A program made the translations under genes and the position numbers. Positions 33,828 through 43,192 of a DNA stretch of 64,000 nt are shown piece after piece. The stretch is from Nocardioides okcheonensis. GTDB lineage: Bacteria; Actinomycetota; Actinomycetes; Propionibacteriales; Nocardioidaceae. Positions within the stretch are counted from its first letter, which is position 1; the number at the start of each line of letters is the position of its first letter. The notes under the pieces are model-generated. The model worked only from the letters and a program-made list of their open reading frames with translations, was not told the origin of the DNA and made no database searches. The stretch spans positions 1,736,001 to 1,800,000 of the forward strand of contig NZ_CP087710.1 of assembly GCF_020991065.1 (NCBI RefSeq), written 5' to 3'.

Positions 33828-35402
33828 TCAGCCGTTGAGGATCTCCCGGGTCACCGCGGTCTGCTCGTTCAGCACGCCGCCGATGAGGGTCTGGGTCTCG
33901 TTGATCCGCGTCACGACCTGCTCGATGTCGGCGAGCGAGGCGACGACGCCGGCAGCGTCGGACTGGATGGCGCCGACCTGACCGCTGACGTCGGCGGTCG
34001 CACGGGCGGTCTCCTGGGCGAGGTCCTTGACCTCGTTGGCGACGACGGCGAAGCCCTTGCCGGCCTCGCCCGCACGCGCGGCCTCGATGGTCGCGTTGAG
34101 GGCCAGCAGGTTGGTCTGCTCGGCGATCTGCGTGATCACCTTGACGACCTTGCCGATCTCCTGGCTGCTGGACTCCAGGCGCGCGACGAGCTCGCCGGCC
34201 CGGCGGGTGGCCTCGGCGGCGTCCTCGGAGACGGTGGTGGCGAGCTGGACGTTGCGCTCGACCTCGCCGATGCCGCTCAGGATCTCGGTGCCCGCGGTGC
34301 GCAGCCGCTCGGCGGCCTCGGTCCGCTCGATGGCCTGCGAGACGAGGAACGTGGTGTTGCGCAGCGCGTCGCCGCGGCTCTGCGGGAGGTCGAAGCGCTC
34401 GGTGGCGAAGAAGTCCATCGTGGCGATGACCTGCCCTCGCACGACGATCGGCAGGCAGACGCCGGACTTCACCCCGGCCCGCTGGGCGGCGGGCGCCCGT
34501 ACGCAGTCGGTCACCTCGCCGAGGTCCGGCACGAACACCATGTCCCGCGCGCGCCACGTCCGACCGGAGAGCCCCACACCCTCACGGAAGGACGCGGCGA
34601 GCGTGACCTGGCGGAACTCCTCGCTCGCCGAGCCCGACTCGAGCACGAACCGCAGCGCGGTCCGGTCGCCGTCCAGCGCCCAGTAGGAGCCGTACTCCCA
34701 GCCGAACTCCTCGCGGATCACGTCGAGCGCGGTGCGCGCCGCCTCGTCGGGCGACTGGGCGCCCACCAGGCGCCTGAGGACGGACGTCACGGCGGCCATG
34801 TCGCGGGCCACCTCGGCCTGCCGGGCGCGCTCGCGCACGCGACCGAGCGCCTGGGAGACCAGCAGCCCGACGGCCCGCAGGGTGGTCAGCTGGTCGTCGT
34901 CGGGGCTGAGGGTGTCGGTGGTGAAGAAGTCCATCGTGCCGACGACGTGCCCCTGGTCGTCGAGCAGCGGGAAGCAGACCCCGCTGCGCACGCCCACCCG
35001 CCGCGCGACCGGCGCGCGGACGCAGTCGGCGACCTCGGCCAGGTCGGGGACGAACACCAGCTCCCGTCGCTGCCAGGCGCGGCCGGCGAGGCCGACCCCC
35101 TGGGCGAAGGTGGCGCTCATGGTGACCGCGGTGAACTCGGGGCTCACCTCGCCGGAGTCGGTGACGAAGCGCAGGACCGAGGTCTCCTCGTCGACGCGCC
35201 AGTAGGAGCCGTACGCCCAGCCGAAGGCCTCGCGCACCGCGCCCAGCGCTGCGCGCACGGCCGCGTCCGGGTCGGCGGTGTCGGCGCTCCCGGCGAGCAC
35301 GCCGAGCACCTCGGTCACCGCGCGCGCCTCGGACCGGGCACGGTCGAGCCGTCCGGCGGCGACGGCGTCGGCACCGTCAGGCCTCCTGCGGGTCAGCAGC
35401 AT
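33828..35402 (-). CDS. Soluble tandem-GAF chemoreceptor-like protein
   Basis: A 524-residue protein with two homologous GAF domains (about 28-185 and 205-360) and an MCP signalling domain (about 370-524). The GAFs share FGW-x-YGSYW, GVGL-x-GR-x-W, FVPDL and DCVRAP followed by SGVC, so they arose by duplication and each keeps a Cys pair. The MCP hairpin tip has [21 protein letters not shown] and [13 protein letters not shown]. No membrane segments are seen, so it senses a cytoplasmic signal. No che or flagellar gene is nearby. Confidence 0.85.
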   Translation of the reverse strand: MLLTRRRPDGADAVAAGRLDRARSEARAVTEVLGVLAGSADTADPDAAVRAALGAVREAFGWAYGSYWRVDEETSVLRFVTDSGEVSPEFTAVTMSATFAQGVGLAGRAWQRRELVFVPDLAEVADCVRAPVARRVGVRSGVCFPLLDDQGHVVGTMDFFTTDTLSPDDDQLTTLRAVGLLVSQALGRVRERARQAEVARDMAAVTSVLRRLVGAQSPDEAARTALDVIREEFGWEYGSYWALDGDRTALRFVLESGSASEEFRQVTLAASFREGVGLSGRTWRARDMVFVPDLGEVTDCVRAPAAQRAGVKSGVCLPIVVRGQVIATMDFFATERFDLPQSRGDALRNTTFLVSQAIERTEAAERLRTAGTEILSGIGEVERNVQLATTVSEDAAEATRRAGELVARLESSSQEIGKVVKVITQIAEQTNLLALNATIEAARAGEAGKGFAVVANEVKDLAQETARATADVSGQVGAIQSDAAGVVASLADIEQVVTRINETQTLIGGVLNEQTAVTREILNG

Positions 35403-35568
35403 GTGGATCCCCTCGTGTGTCCCCCGCGAAGTGTCGACGCTCCGATCGGCAGCGACGGCGCCGTCTTGAGGACTTCCGGGAGACGACGTGTCGGCTGTCG
35501 ATCCGGGCCCCGCTCGTCCGTCACAGTGGTGAGGGCCGCACGGGGCGGCCCACGACGGAGGGACGACG

Positions 35569-35910
35569 ATGGCGCGCTACGCGATCTACTTCATGCAGCA
35601 GTGGGTGGGCGACCACCCGGCCGAGTGGTACGAGGGACGCGTCGAGCCGTCCCGCGCCGTGGTGCGCGAGATGGAGGAGGCCGGCGTGCTGGTCTTCGCC
35701 GGCGGCCTCGTCGAGGAGATGGACCTCGCGTTCAGCGCCGACGGGACGAGCGGGACCATGGTGGTCACCGACGGCCCCTACACCGAGGTCACCGAGTACC
35801 TCGGCGGGATCACGGTCATCGAGGTCCCTGACGTCGACACCGCGAAGGCGTGGGCGGCGAAGGTGGCCGAGGGGTGCGGCTGGCCGCAGGAGGCCCGGGA
35901 GATCAAGTAG
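35569..35910 (+). CDS. YCII/DGPF-domain protein
   Basis: A 113-residue YCII-related protein with a ferredoxin-like fold. The variant DGPF motif is [16 protein letters not shown] and the N-terminus is [12 protein letters not shown]. Relatives are usually encoded with ECF sigma factors, as for the copy at 45038, but this one stands alone. GGAGGGA precedes the ATG. The biochemical role of the family is unclear. Confidence 0.75.
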   Translation: MARYAIYFMQQWVGDHPAEWYEGRVEPSRAVVREMEEAGVLVFAGGLVEEMDLAFSADGTSGTMVVTDGPYTEVTEYLGGITVIEVPDVDTAKAWAAKVAEGCGWPQEAREIK

Positions 35911-35928
35911 ACCCCCCGGGGCTGCCGC

Positions 35929-36474
35929 TCAGCGCGCGACCCAGTCGGTGAAGCTGCGCGGGTCGCCGAGCCAGTCCGTGCGGGTGTCGCCGCCGCCCGG
36001 TCGGGTGCCGGCGACCCGCACGGCGACCCGGACCTGCTCCGGCGTGCCGATCGCGTCGCGGGCGATCCGCATCCGCACCTGCTCGGTGTCGTAGTCGATG
36101 CTCATCCGGTACGACCCCTCGACCGGCTCGCCCCACGTGGAGGTCGCGAAGCCGTCGGTGGTGAGCAGGACGTAGTCGGTGCCGCTGAAGTAGCCGCCGG
36201 AGAACACGTACTCCGGGCCCGGGTCGTCCGGGTCGGTGTCGAGGAAGACCGAGCCCGAGGAGCCGCTGCGGAAGGACTCCTGCAGGTCGGCGTGGGTGGT
36301 GGTCACCACCACGTTGCGGCCGCCGTGCTTCACCTCGACCGAGCGCAGGTCGACCCCGTGGCGGAGGTCCTGCGCGTCGTCGACGGTCAGGCTGTCGGCG
36401 AAGGCCGGGGCGGTCTGGAGGGAGGCGAGGGCGGCGACCGCCAGGGTCGCGGCGCCCAGGATGGTCCTGCGCAT
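35929..36474 (-). CDS. Secreted hypothetical protein
   Basis: A 181-residue protein with a Sec signal peptide ending AFADS (about residue 27). The mature domain is beta-rich, with VEVKHGGRNVVVTTTHADL and a C-terminal DWLGDPRSFTDWVAR. No Cys and no catalytic motif are recognisable. It is probably an exported beta-sandwich protein of unknown role, transcribed alone. Confidence 0.6.
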   Translation of the reverse strand: MRRTILGAATLAVAALASLQTAPAFADSLTVDDAQDLRHGVDLRSVEVKHGGRNVVVTTTHADLQESFRSGSSGSVFLDTDPDDPGPEYVFSGGYFSGTDYVLLTTDGFATSTWGEPVEGSYRMSIDYDTEQVRMRIARDAIGTPEQVRVAVRVAGTRPGGGDTRTDWLGDPRSFTDWVAR

Positions 36475-36562
36475 GATGGTGTCCGTTCTCGTGTGGTCCG
36501 CCTCCGGTCGGAGGCACTCAGGAGACGCACCACCCGCACGGGAGGTTGCTCCCCGACGCGGA

Positions 36563-36859
36563 TCAGTCGCGGCCGACCGACAGGCTGACCTCGACGGGGT
36601 CCCCGAGCCCGAGCCCCTCGGCCCGCCGCACGGCGTCCTTGACCGGCAGGAACCAGGTGCCCTCGCGCGGGAACATCGACGTGGTGAACGTCGTGGACCC
36701 GATCCGGGCGCGCACCGGGACGACGCCCCAGTAGACGACCTCCGCCTTCACCTCGTCGACGAGGTCGGCCTCGTCGGGGGGCAGCGGCACGAAGTGGTAG
36801 GGCGCGGGACCGCGCCACTCGACCAGGGTCCCGCTGAAGTCCATGTCCACGGTCGTCAC
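36563..36859 (-). CDS. DUF1905 protein
   Basis: A 98-residue beta-barrel-type DUF1905 domain. It contains YHFVPLPPDEADLVDEV, VPVRARIGSTTFTTSMFP and TWFLPVKDAVRRAEGL, all typical of the family. Members often carry a YdeI/OmpD-associated extension, absent here. The function is unknown. The start could also be an ATG 15 bases later (MDFSGTL). Confidence 0.8.
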   Translation of the reverse strand: MTTVDMDFSGTLVEWRGPAPYHFVPLPPDEADLVDEVKAEVVYWGVVPVRARIGSTTFTTSMFPREGTWFLPVKDAVRRAEGLGLGDPVEVSLSVGRD

Positions 36860-36911
36860 CCAAGCAGACCGAGGGGGCGGGCGGGAGCCCTGTATCTCCC
36901 GCCCACCCCGT

Positions 36912-36936
36912 CCGCCGCACCCCTGTCGCGCGGCGG
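36912..36936 (-). terminator. Small stem-loop after the subtilase gene
   Basis: CCGCCGC and GCGGCGG form a 7-bp stem around 11 bases, within 70 bases of the subtilase stop on the minus strand. Confidence 0.4.
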
Positions 36937-36980
36937 TGTCCCCTGGAGGGGGTCTGTGGCGCCGGTCCGGCGCGCCTCCC

Positions 36981-38456
36981 TCAGCCGAGGGCGGCGACGG
37001 CGGCGACGACGTCGACGAGGCCGTGGCCCTTGTCGTACGAGGTGGGTCCGAGCGGACCGGCCTGGTAGGCCGCTCCGTCCGCGTACGTGTGGGCCGAGAC
37101 CTTCAACGCCTCTTCGATGTCACCCGGGGTCGCGGATGGGTCGGCCTGGAACAGCTGCGCCACGATGCCCGCGACGTGCGGCGCGGCCATCGAGGTCCCG
37201 CTGATCGTGTTGAACGTGCCGAGGTCGAGCGGCCCCGGTCCGTTGCGGAAGTCCAGCCCGGTCGCGCAGATCACCAGGTACGGGCGGCACGAGGAGGTGA
37301 TGTTCTCGCCGGGCGCGGAGAGGTCCGGCCAGGTCGAGGGGTCCGTGGCGAGGCCGCGCGAGCTGAAGTCGGACACGGTGCCGTCGCGGGTGCCGGTGTC
37401 GCCGTCGTTGTAGGAGGCGACCGAGAGGATGCCGCCCGTGGGGTCCTGGCCGGGCGGGTTGGTGAGGCTCTGCGAGCCGTCGCCCCCGTCGTTGCCGGCC
37501 GCCCACACCGTGACGACACCCTCGGCGGCCAGCGCACGCTGGAGCTTGACCGTCGCGGACTCGGGGTCGAAGGCCCCGCCGCCGGTGGGGCCGTAGGAGT
37601 TGTTGGTGACCTTGATCGGCGGGCAGGTCGCCGCCGGGACGCCTGCGCCGCACGGCGCCTCGTGGTTCTCCAGCACCCAGTTGAGGGCGGAGTCGGCACC
37701 GAGGATCACGATGCCGGCGCCGGTCGAGATCGAGACGAGCTTCGCACCGGGCGCGGCGCCCTGCACCTTGCCTCCGTCGGTGAGCGTGGTGGGTCGCCCG
37801 GCGACGATGCCGTTGACGTGCGTGCCGTGGCCGCCGACGGAGAGCGTGTCGGTGTCGACCACGTTCGGGAGCCGCTGCACGCTGCAGGTCTCGGTCAGCG
37901 GCTCGCACAGCGCCTTGAGGTTGGCGACGACCGCGGAGGAGCCGTCGGCCTCGCGGAGGTACGGGTGGGTCGGGTCGACGCCGGAGTCGATGACCGCGAC
38001 GCTGACCCCCCGGCCCGTCAGCGGGGTGCCGTCGGCGCCGGTGAGGGTGGCGGCGGCCTCGGCGCCGCGGGTCGCGACGTTCGACGTCTCCTGGAAGAAC
38101 GAGATCGGCTGGGCGCCGCCCTCGACGTAGGTCACGCCGGGCTGGGTGCGGACCGCCTCGACCTGGGCGCGGGTGGCCTTGGCGATGACCACGCCGATCG
38201 AGCGGAACTCGCCCTTCTTCGTCATCCCGGTCGCGGCGACGGCGTCGCGCGCGGCGGCGATCGAGGTGCCGTGCACCATCACCGCGGTCGGGCCGGTCAG
38301 CCGGGTCAGCTGCCCGGCGAGGAAGTCGGAGACGTCGGCCGGCGCCGACGCGGCACCGGCCGCGCGGTCCGGTGCGGCGGACGCGACGCCGCCGACGCCC
38401 GTCGCCGACGCGGCGAGGGTCGTCGCCGCGAGGGCGAGCAGGAACTTCGTACGCAC
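36981..38456 (-). CDS. Secreted S8 (subtilisin-family) serine protease
   Basis: A 491-residue subtilase with a signal peptide (about 1-27) and an I9-like propeptide region (to about 130). The catalytic triad is Asp157 in VAVIDSGVDPTHP, His210 in GGHGTHVNGIVAG and Ser422 in ISGTSMAAPHVAG, with the oxyanion Asn in KVTNNSYG. It acts outside the cell. The GTG at 38456 has GGGAGG upstream; an earlier in-frame codon would disrupt the signal peptide. The Cys residues (for example 184/191 and 269/278) could form loop disulfides. Confidence 0.92.
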   Translation of the reverse strand: MRTKFLLALAATTLAASATGVGGVASAAPDRAAGAASAPADVSDFLAGQLTRLTGPTAVMVHGTSIAAARDAVAATGMTKKGEFRSIGVVIAKATRAQVEAVRTQPGVTYVEGGAQPISFFQETSNVATRGAEAAATLTGADGTPLTGRGVSVAVIDSGVDPTHPYLREADGSSAVVANLKALCEPLTETCSVQRLPNVVDTDTLSVGGHGTHVNGIVAGRPTTLTDGGKVQGAAPGAKLVSISTGAGIVILGADSALNWVLENHEAPCGAGVPAATCPPIKVTNNSYGPTGGGAFDPESATVKLQRALAAEGVVTVWAAGNDGGDGSQSLTNPPGQDPTGGILSVASYNDGDTGTRDGTVSDFSSRGLATDPSTWPDLSAPGENITSSCRPYLVICATGLDFRNGPGPLDLGTFNTISGTSMAAPHVAGIVAQLFQADPSATPGDIEEALKVSAHTYADGAAYQAGPLGPTSYDKGHGLVDVVAAVAALG

Positions 38457-38610
38457 TGGTGCCTCCCGGGAGTGGTGGGAACGGTGACCGTCCAACGACC
38501 GACCGGGACCGGGGTCACGCCTCCGCGCCGCACCATGTGCAACAATCTCGACCTAGTTACTCTAGATTGATGGCTTCTCGTGCCGAGAACGTCGCCCCGG
38601 AGGAGAGAGC

Positions 38611-39441
38611 GTGACCCTGACGGTGCCCACCACCCCGAGCGGGACGCTCGGCGGCGACGCCTCCCGCACGCCCGCCCTCGCGGTCCGCTTCGAGTCCGTG
38701 CACCGCTCCTTCCCCACGGCCGACGGGCCACGCCCGGTGCTGGCGTCGGTCGACCTCGCGCTCGCGCCGGGGTCGGTGACCGCCCTGCTCGGCACCTCGG
38801 GGTGCGGGAAGTCGACCCTGCTGCGCCAGGGGGCCGGGCTCGACCGCCCCACCCGCGGCCGGGTGCTGGTCGACGGCACCCCGGTCCGCGCCCACGACGA
38901 CCGCTGCGCCGTCGGCTTCCAGGAGCCGCGGCTGCTGCCGTGGCGCACCGTGCGCGACAACGTCGCGCTCGGGCTGCCGCGCGGCACGCCCCGCGCCGAG
39001 GGACGCCGCCGCGTCGACGAGCTGCTCGACCTCGTCGGGCTCGCCGCCCATGCCGGGCACCGTCCGCGCGAGATCTCCGGCGGCATGGCGCAGCGCACCT
39101 CGCTCGCCCGCGCCCTCGCGCGCCGGCCGGGCGTCCTGCTGCTCGACGAGCCGTTCGGCGCCCTCGACGCCCTCACCCGCCTGCGGATGCAGGACCTGCT
39201 GCTCGACGTCCACCGGGCCCACCCGACCACCGTCCTGCTCGTCACCCACGACGTCGAGGAGGCGCTGCAGCTCGCCGACCGGGTCGTCGTCCTCGGCCGC
39301 CGTCCGGGCGAGGAGGCCGCAGGGGTGCTGGACGTCGTCGACGTCCCGGGCGAGCGCCCGCGCGACCGCGAGAGCGCCGACCTGGCCCGGCTCCGCACCG
39401 TCCTGCTCGAGCGCCTCGGCGTCGCCCCGCACCACGCCTGA
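38611..39441 (+). CDS. ABC transporter ATPase, nitrate/sulfonate/taurine type
   Basis: A 276-residue ATPase. Walker A is LLGTSGCGKSTLLRQ, the Q-loop is VGFQEPRLLPWRT (typical of SsuB/TauB), the signature is REISGGMAQRTSLARALA and Walker B is VLLLDEPFGALD. It energises the permease at 40551 with the binding protein at 39535. It is the first gene of the operon. GGAGGAGAG precedes the GTG. An AT-richer patch with CTAG-N5-CTAG lies about 50 bases upstream. Confidence 0.9.
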   Translation: MTLTVPTTPSGTLGGDASRTPALAVRFESVHRSFPTADGPRPVLASVDLALAPGSVTALLGTSGCGKSTLLRQGAGLDRPTRGRVLVDGTPVRAHDDRCAVGFQEPRLLPWRTVRDNVALGLPRGTPRAEGRRRVDELLDLVGLAAHAGHRPREISGGMAQRTSLARALARRPGVLLLDEPFGALDALTRLRMQDLLLDVHRAHPTTVLLVTHDVEEALQLADRVVVLGRRPGEEAAGVLDVVDVPGERPRDRESADLARLRTVLLERLGVAPHHA

Positions 39442-39534
39442 GCCCGTCCCGCGCGCCGCACCCGGAGCCACCCGGGCGGCGCCCCCGCCTGTCAGCACCG
39501 TCCCACCCACCCGTCCTCCCGAGGAGAACCCCGC

Positions 39535-40554
39535 ATGCCCGTCAACGCCCCGTCCCTCCGCCTGCGCGGAGCCGCCGTCGGCACCCTCCTGCTGGCCGCC
39601 ACCACCCTCACCGGCTGCGCCGCCGGCGAGGACGCGGCCCAGGCCGCCGACGACACGGTCGTGGTCGACTACGCCACCTACAACCCGCTCAGCCTGGTCA
39701 TCAAGGACCAGGGCTGGCTCGACGACGCGCTGGCCGAGGACGGCACGTCGGTGCAGTGGGTGAAGTCCGAGGGCTCCAACGACGCCAACGAGAAGCTCCG
39801 CGCCGAGGCCATCGACGTCGGGTCCACCGCCGGCTCGGCCGCCCTCCTCGCGCGCGCCAACGGGTCCCCGATCCACACCGTCGACGTGTTCTCCCAGCCC
39901 GAGTGGTCGGCGATCGTCGTGCCGCAGAACTCCCGGGTCGACGACCTCACCGACCTCGAGGGCGGGACCGTCGCCGCCACGCTCGGCACCGACCCGTACT
40001 TCTTCCTCCTGCAGGCGCTCGACGAGGCCGGGGTCGACCCGGACACGGTCACCGTGGAGAACCTGCAGCACGCCGACGGCGCCGCGGCGCTCGCCGCGGG
40101 ACGCGTCGACGCGTGGGCCGGCCTCGACCCGATGATGGCGGCGGCCGAGCAGGACGGGGCGCGGCTGCTCTACCGCAACGTCGACTTCAACACCTACGGC
40201 TTCCTCAACGTCACCGAGGACTTCCTCGCCGACGACCCCGAGACCGTCCAGCTCATCGTCGACGTCTACGACCACGCGCGCGAGTGGGTGGCGCAGAACC
40301 CCGACGAGGCCGTCGCGATCCTCGCGGAGGAGGCCGCCATCGACGAGGAGGTCGCCCGGACCGTGCTCACCGAGCGGACCACGCTCGACGGCGACCACGT
40401 GCCCGGCGCGGACCAGCTCGCCGTGCTGGAGCGCGTCGGCCCGGTCTTCGTCGAGAACGGCGACGTCGACGAGCAGGCGAGCATCGACACCGCGCTGGAG
40501 GAGCTGTTCGACACCACCTTCGCCGAGAAGGCCGACGCGACGAGGGTGTCGTGA
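39535..40554 (+). CDS. ABC substrate-binding lipoprotein, sulfonate/nitrate type
   Basis: A 339-residue periplasmic-type binding protein with lipobox LTGCAAG (Cys about residue 27). The fold is that of the SsuA/TauA/NMT1 group, with DYATYNPLSLVIKDQGWL, EAIDVGSTAGSAALLARANG and RVDAWAGLDPMMAAAE. The substrate is most likely an aliphatic sulfonate or similar small anion. No monooxygenase or desulfonation gene is adjacent, so the ligand is not settled. The end overlaps the permease start (GTGA). Confidence 0.87.
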   Translation: MPVNAPSLRLRGAAVGTLLLAATTLTGCAAGEDAAQAADDTVVVDYATYNPLSLVIKDQGWLDDALAEDGTSVQWVKSEGSNDANEKLRAEAIDVGSTAGSAALLARANGSPIHTVDVFSQPEWSAIVVPQNSRVDDLTDLEGGTVAATLGTDPYFFLLQALDEAGVDPDTVTVENLQHADGAAALAAGRVDAWAGLDPMMAAAEQDGARLLYRNVDFNTYGFLNVTEDFLADDPETVQLIVDVYDHAREWVAQNPDEAVAILAEEAAIDEEVARTVLTERTTLDGDHVPGADQLAVLERVGPVFVENGDVDEQASIDTALEELFDTTFAEKADATRVS

Positions 40555-41378
40555 CGCAGGCGGAGGCGGACCTCGTCGGGGCCGGCCCCGGCCCGACGGC
40601 CGAGGCCCCCGACGACGCCCGGCGGCGCGTGCCGCTCCTCGGCTGGCTCGCCGGCGCGCTGCTGCCGGCGGCCCTCGTCCTGGGGTGGCACCTGCTGGCC
40701 GCGTCCGGCACCTTCTCGCCGGTCCAGCTGCCGCCGCCGACGGCCGTGCTCGACGCGGCACGCGGGCTGTGGGAGCGCGGCGACCTGCTCCCCCACGTGC
40801 ACATCTCGGCCCAGCGGGTGCTGGTCGGCTTCCTGTCCGGGTCGGCGGTCGGACTCCTGCTCGGGGCGGCGCTCGGGCTGTCCCGCACCGCGGACCGCCT
40901 GGTGTCGCCGACGGTCGGCGCGGTGCGCGCCGTCCCGTCGCTGGCCTGGGTGCCGCTGCTGATCCTGTGGCTCGGCATCGGCGAGGACTCCAAGGTCACG
41001 CTGATCGCGATCGGGGCGACGTTCCCGGTCTTCACGACCGTCCACCAGGCCCTGCGGCACGTCGACCCCCAGCTCGTCGAGGCGGCGCGCTCGTTCGGCC
41101 TGCACGGGTGGCGGCTGCTGACGACCGTCCAGCTGCCGGCCGTCGTGCCGGCGCTGTTCTCCGGCCTGCGCCTCGCGCTGGCGCAGTCGTGGCTGTTCCT
41201 CGTGGCGGCCGAGCTGATCGCGTCGTCCCAGGGCCTCGGCTTCCTGCTGATCGAGTCGCAGAACAACGGCCGGACGGACCGGCTGCTGCTCGCGATCGTG
41301 CTGCTGGCGGTGCTCGGGAAGGCGAGCGACGCGGTCCTCGGCATCGTCGAGCGGTGGGCCACGCGCCGCTGGGCCTGA
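40551..41378 (+). CDS. ABC permease, nitrate/sulfonate/taurine type
   Basis: A 275-residue permease with about six membrane segments. It has VRAVPSLAWVPLLILWLGIGE and the EAA loop VEAARSFGLHGWRLLTTVQLP-like, both typical of SsuC/TauC. The acidic N-terminus of about 30 residues is cytoplasmic. It is translationally coupled to the binding protein and ends the operon. Confidence 0.9.
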   Translation: MTQAEADLVGAGPGPTAEAPDDARRRVPLLGWLAGALLPAALVLGWHLLAASGTFSPVQLPPPTAVLDAARGLWERGDLLPHVHISAQRVLVGFLSGSAVGLLLGAALGLSRTADRLVSPTVGAVRAVPSLAWVPLLILWLGIGEDSKVTLIAIGATFPVFTTVHQALRHVDPQLVEAARSFGLHGWRLLTTVQLPAVVPALFSGLRLALAQSWLFLVAAELIASSQGLGFLLIESQNNGRTDRLLLAIVLLAVLGKASDAVLGIVERWATRRWA

Positions 41379-41432
41379 GCCCCACTCCTTCGGACCTGCC
41401 CCCGGTCACCAGCCATCGGCGATGATGGGGAC

Positions 41433-42782
41433 ATGACCGAGCTCCCCCGCAAGGCTGCCGCTCGTACGGCCCGGCTCGCCGCTCTGCCCCTCGGGTACGC
41501 CGGACGGCAGGCGGTCGGGCTCGGCAAGCGGCTCGGCGGCAAGCCGGCCGAGGCGGTGCTCACCGAGGTCCAGCAGCGCACCGCCGAGCAGCTGTTCCGC
41601 ACCCTGGGCGAGCTCAAGGGCGGGGCGATGAAGTTCGGGCAGGCGCTGAGCGTCCTCGAGGCGGCGCTGCCCGAGGAGGTCTCCGCGCCCTACCGCGAGC
41701 ACCTCACCGCGCTGCAGGACTCCGCGCCCCCGATGCCGACGTCCACGGTCCGCGAGCAGCTGGCCAAGCAGCTCGGCCCGGACTGGGACCAGCACCTCGT
41801 GTGGCTCGACGGCGCGCCCACCGCCGCCGCCTCGATCGGCCAGGTCCACCGCGGCCGCTGGCGCGTCGAGGACTCCGGTGAGGAGCTCGACGTCGCCGTC
41901 AAGGTGCAGTACCCCGGCGCCGGCGAGGCGCTGATGTCGGACCTGCGCCAGATCGCCCGGGTGGCGAAGGGCGTCGCCCCCGTCTTCCCCGGGATCGACA
42001 TCAAGCCGCTGGTCGCCGAGCTGCAGGACCGTGCGGCCGAGGAGCTCGACTACCACCTCGAGGCCGACGCGCAGGCGGCCTACGCCGAGGCGTTCGCCGA
42101 CCACCCTGACATCGTCGTGCCGGGCGTGGTGGCCGTCGGCACCGAGGTGCTGGTCAGCGAGTGGCTCGACTCCGCCCACTCGCTCGCCCACGTCATCCGC
42201 GAGGGGACGCAGGAGGAGCGCGACCACTACGGCGAGCTCTTCGTCCGCTTCCTCTTCGAGGGCCCGCGACGCACCGGCATGCTCCACGCCGACCCGCACC
42301 CCGGCAACTTCCGCGTCATCCCCGGCGCCGACGGCTCCCCGGGCCGGCTCGGCGTGCTCGACTTCGGCGCCGTCGCCCGGCTCCCCGACGGACAGCTCCC
42401 CCCGGCGATGGGCCGGCTGATCCGGATCGCGATCGACTCCGACGAGGAGTCGCTCGTGGCCGGGCTGCGCGCGGAGGGCTTCATCAAGGACCGGATCACC
42501 GTCGACCCGGCGATGCTGCTGAACTACCTCTCCCCCTTCGTCGAGCCGGCCGCGCAGGAGCGCTTCGGCTTCACCCGCGACTGGATGCGCGAGCAGTTCG
42601 AGCGGATCAACGACCCGCGCGCGGAGTCGTTCACGCTGGCGACCAAGCTCAACCTGCCGACGTCGTACCTGCTCATCCACCGCACCTGGCTCGGGTCGCT
42701 CGGCCTGCTCAGCCAGCTCGGCGCCTCCGTGCCGTTCCGCGAGATCCTCGAGGAGTCGCTGCCGGGGTTCGCCCGCGCATGA
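41433..42782 (+). CDS. AarF/UbiB/ABC1 family atypical kinase
   Basis: A 449-residue member of the ABC1 kinase-like family. The N-terminal KxGQ motif is GELKGGAMKFGQALS (residues about 59-73) and the Ala-rich nucleotide loop is AAASIGQVHRG. Further marks are VAVKVQYPG, ELDYHLEADAQ, HADPHPGNFRV and the DFG-like LDFGAVARL. Bacterial UbiB supports ubiquinone synthesis; in menaquinone-using actinobacteria the role is unclear. A GATGAT hexamer 6 bases before the ATG could be a leaderless promoter. The stop overlaps the next gene. Confidence 0.9.
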   Translation: MTELPRKAAARTARLAALPLGYAGRQAVGLGKRLGGKPAEAVLTEVQQRTAEQLFRTLGELKGGAMKFGQALSVLEAALPEEVSAPYREHLTALQDSAPPMPTSTVREQLAKQLGPDWDQHLVWLDGAPTAAASIGQVHRGRWRVEDSGEELDVAVKVQYPGAGEALMSDLRQIARVAKGVAPVFPGIDIKPLVAELQDRAAEELDYHLEADAQAAYAEAFADHPDIVVPGVVAVGTEVLVSEWLDSAHSLAHVIREGTQEERDHYGELFVRFLFEGPRRTGMLHADPHPGNFRVIPGADGSPGRLGVLDFGAVARLPDGQLPPAMGRLIRIAIDSDEESLVAGLRAEGFIKDRITVDPAMLLNYLSPFVEPAAQERFGFTRDWMREQFERINDPRAESFTLATKLNLPTSYLLIHRTWLGSLGLLSQLGASVPFREILEESLPGFARA

Positions 42783-43192
42783 GCACCGCAGCCGACGCCC
42801 TCGCCCGCTGGCACGCCGTCGTCGAGAGCCGCGATCCCGCAGGTCTCCCGGGGCTGGTCGCCGAGGACGCCGTCTTCCGCAGCCCGGCGGTGCACGCGCC
42901 GCAGGAGGGCCGCGACGCCGTCGTCGGCTACCTCACCGCCGCGTTCACCGTGCTCGGGCCTCACCTGGTCTACGAGCGCGAGTGGCTCGGCGACGACTCG
43001 GCGGTGCTGCAGTTCCGCACCACCGTCGGCGGCTACGACGTCTCCGGGATCGACATGATCACCTGGGACGCCGACGGGCAGATCGTCGACTTCACCGTCA
43101 TGGTGCGCCCGAAGAAGGCGCTCGACGCCGTCATCGAGCACATGGGCGCCGAGCTGCTGCGGATGCTCGAGGCGGCCGGCCCTACGCCGTGA
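42779..43192 (+). CDS. SnoaL-like / NTF2-fold protein
   Basis: A 137-residue NTF2-like domain. It has ALARWHAVVESRDPAGLPGL and AEDAVFRSPAVHAPQEGRDAV, then a beta sheet and DMITWDADGQIVDFTVMVRP. The fold covers polyketide cyclases, dehydratases and many uncharacterised proteins. It is coupled to the AarF gene by ATGA and may act in the same process. The end overlaps the convergent SRPBCC gene by 11 bp. Confidence 0.75.
   Translation: MSTAADALARWHAVVESRDPAGLPGLVAEDAVFRSPAVHAPQEGRDAVVGYLTAAFTVLGPHLVYEREWLGDDSAVLQFRTTVGGYDVSGIDMITWDADGQIVDFTVMVRPKKALDAVIEHMGAELLRMLEAAGPTP

Noticed and set aside
38611..41378. Nitrate assimilation importer
   Set aside because: The ATPase and permease belong to the joint nitrate/sulfonate/taurine group, but no nitrate or nitrite reductase gene is nearby. 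A sulfonate-like ligand is equally or more likely, so no gene symbols were assigned.
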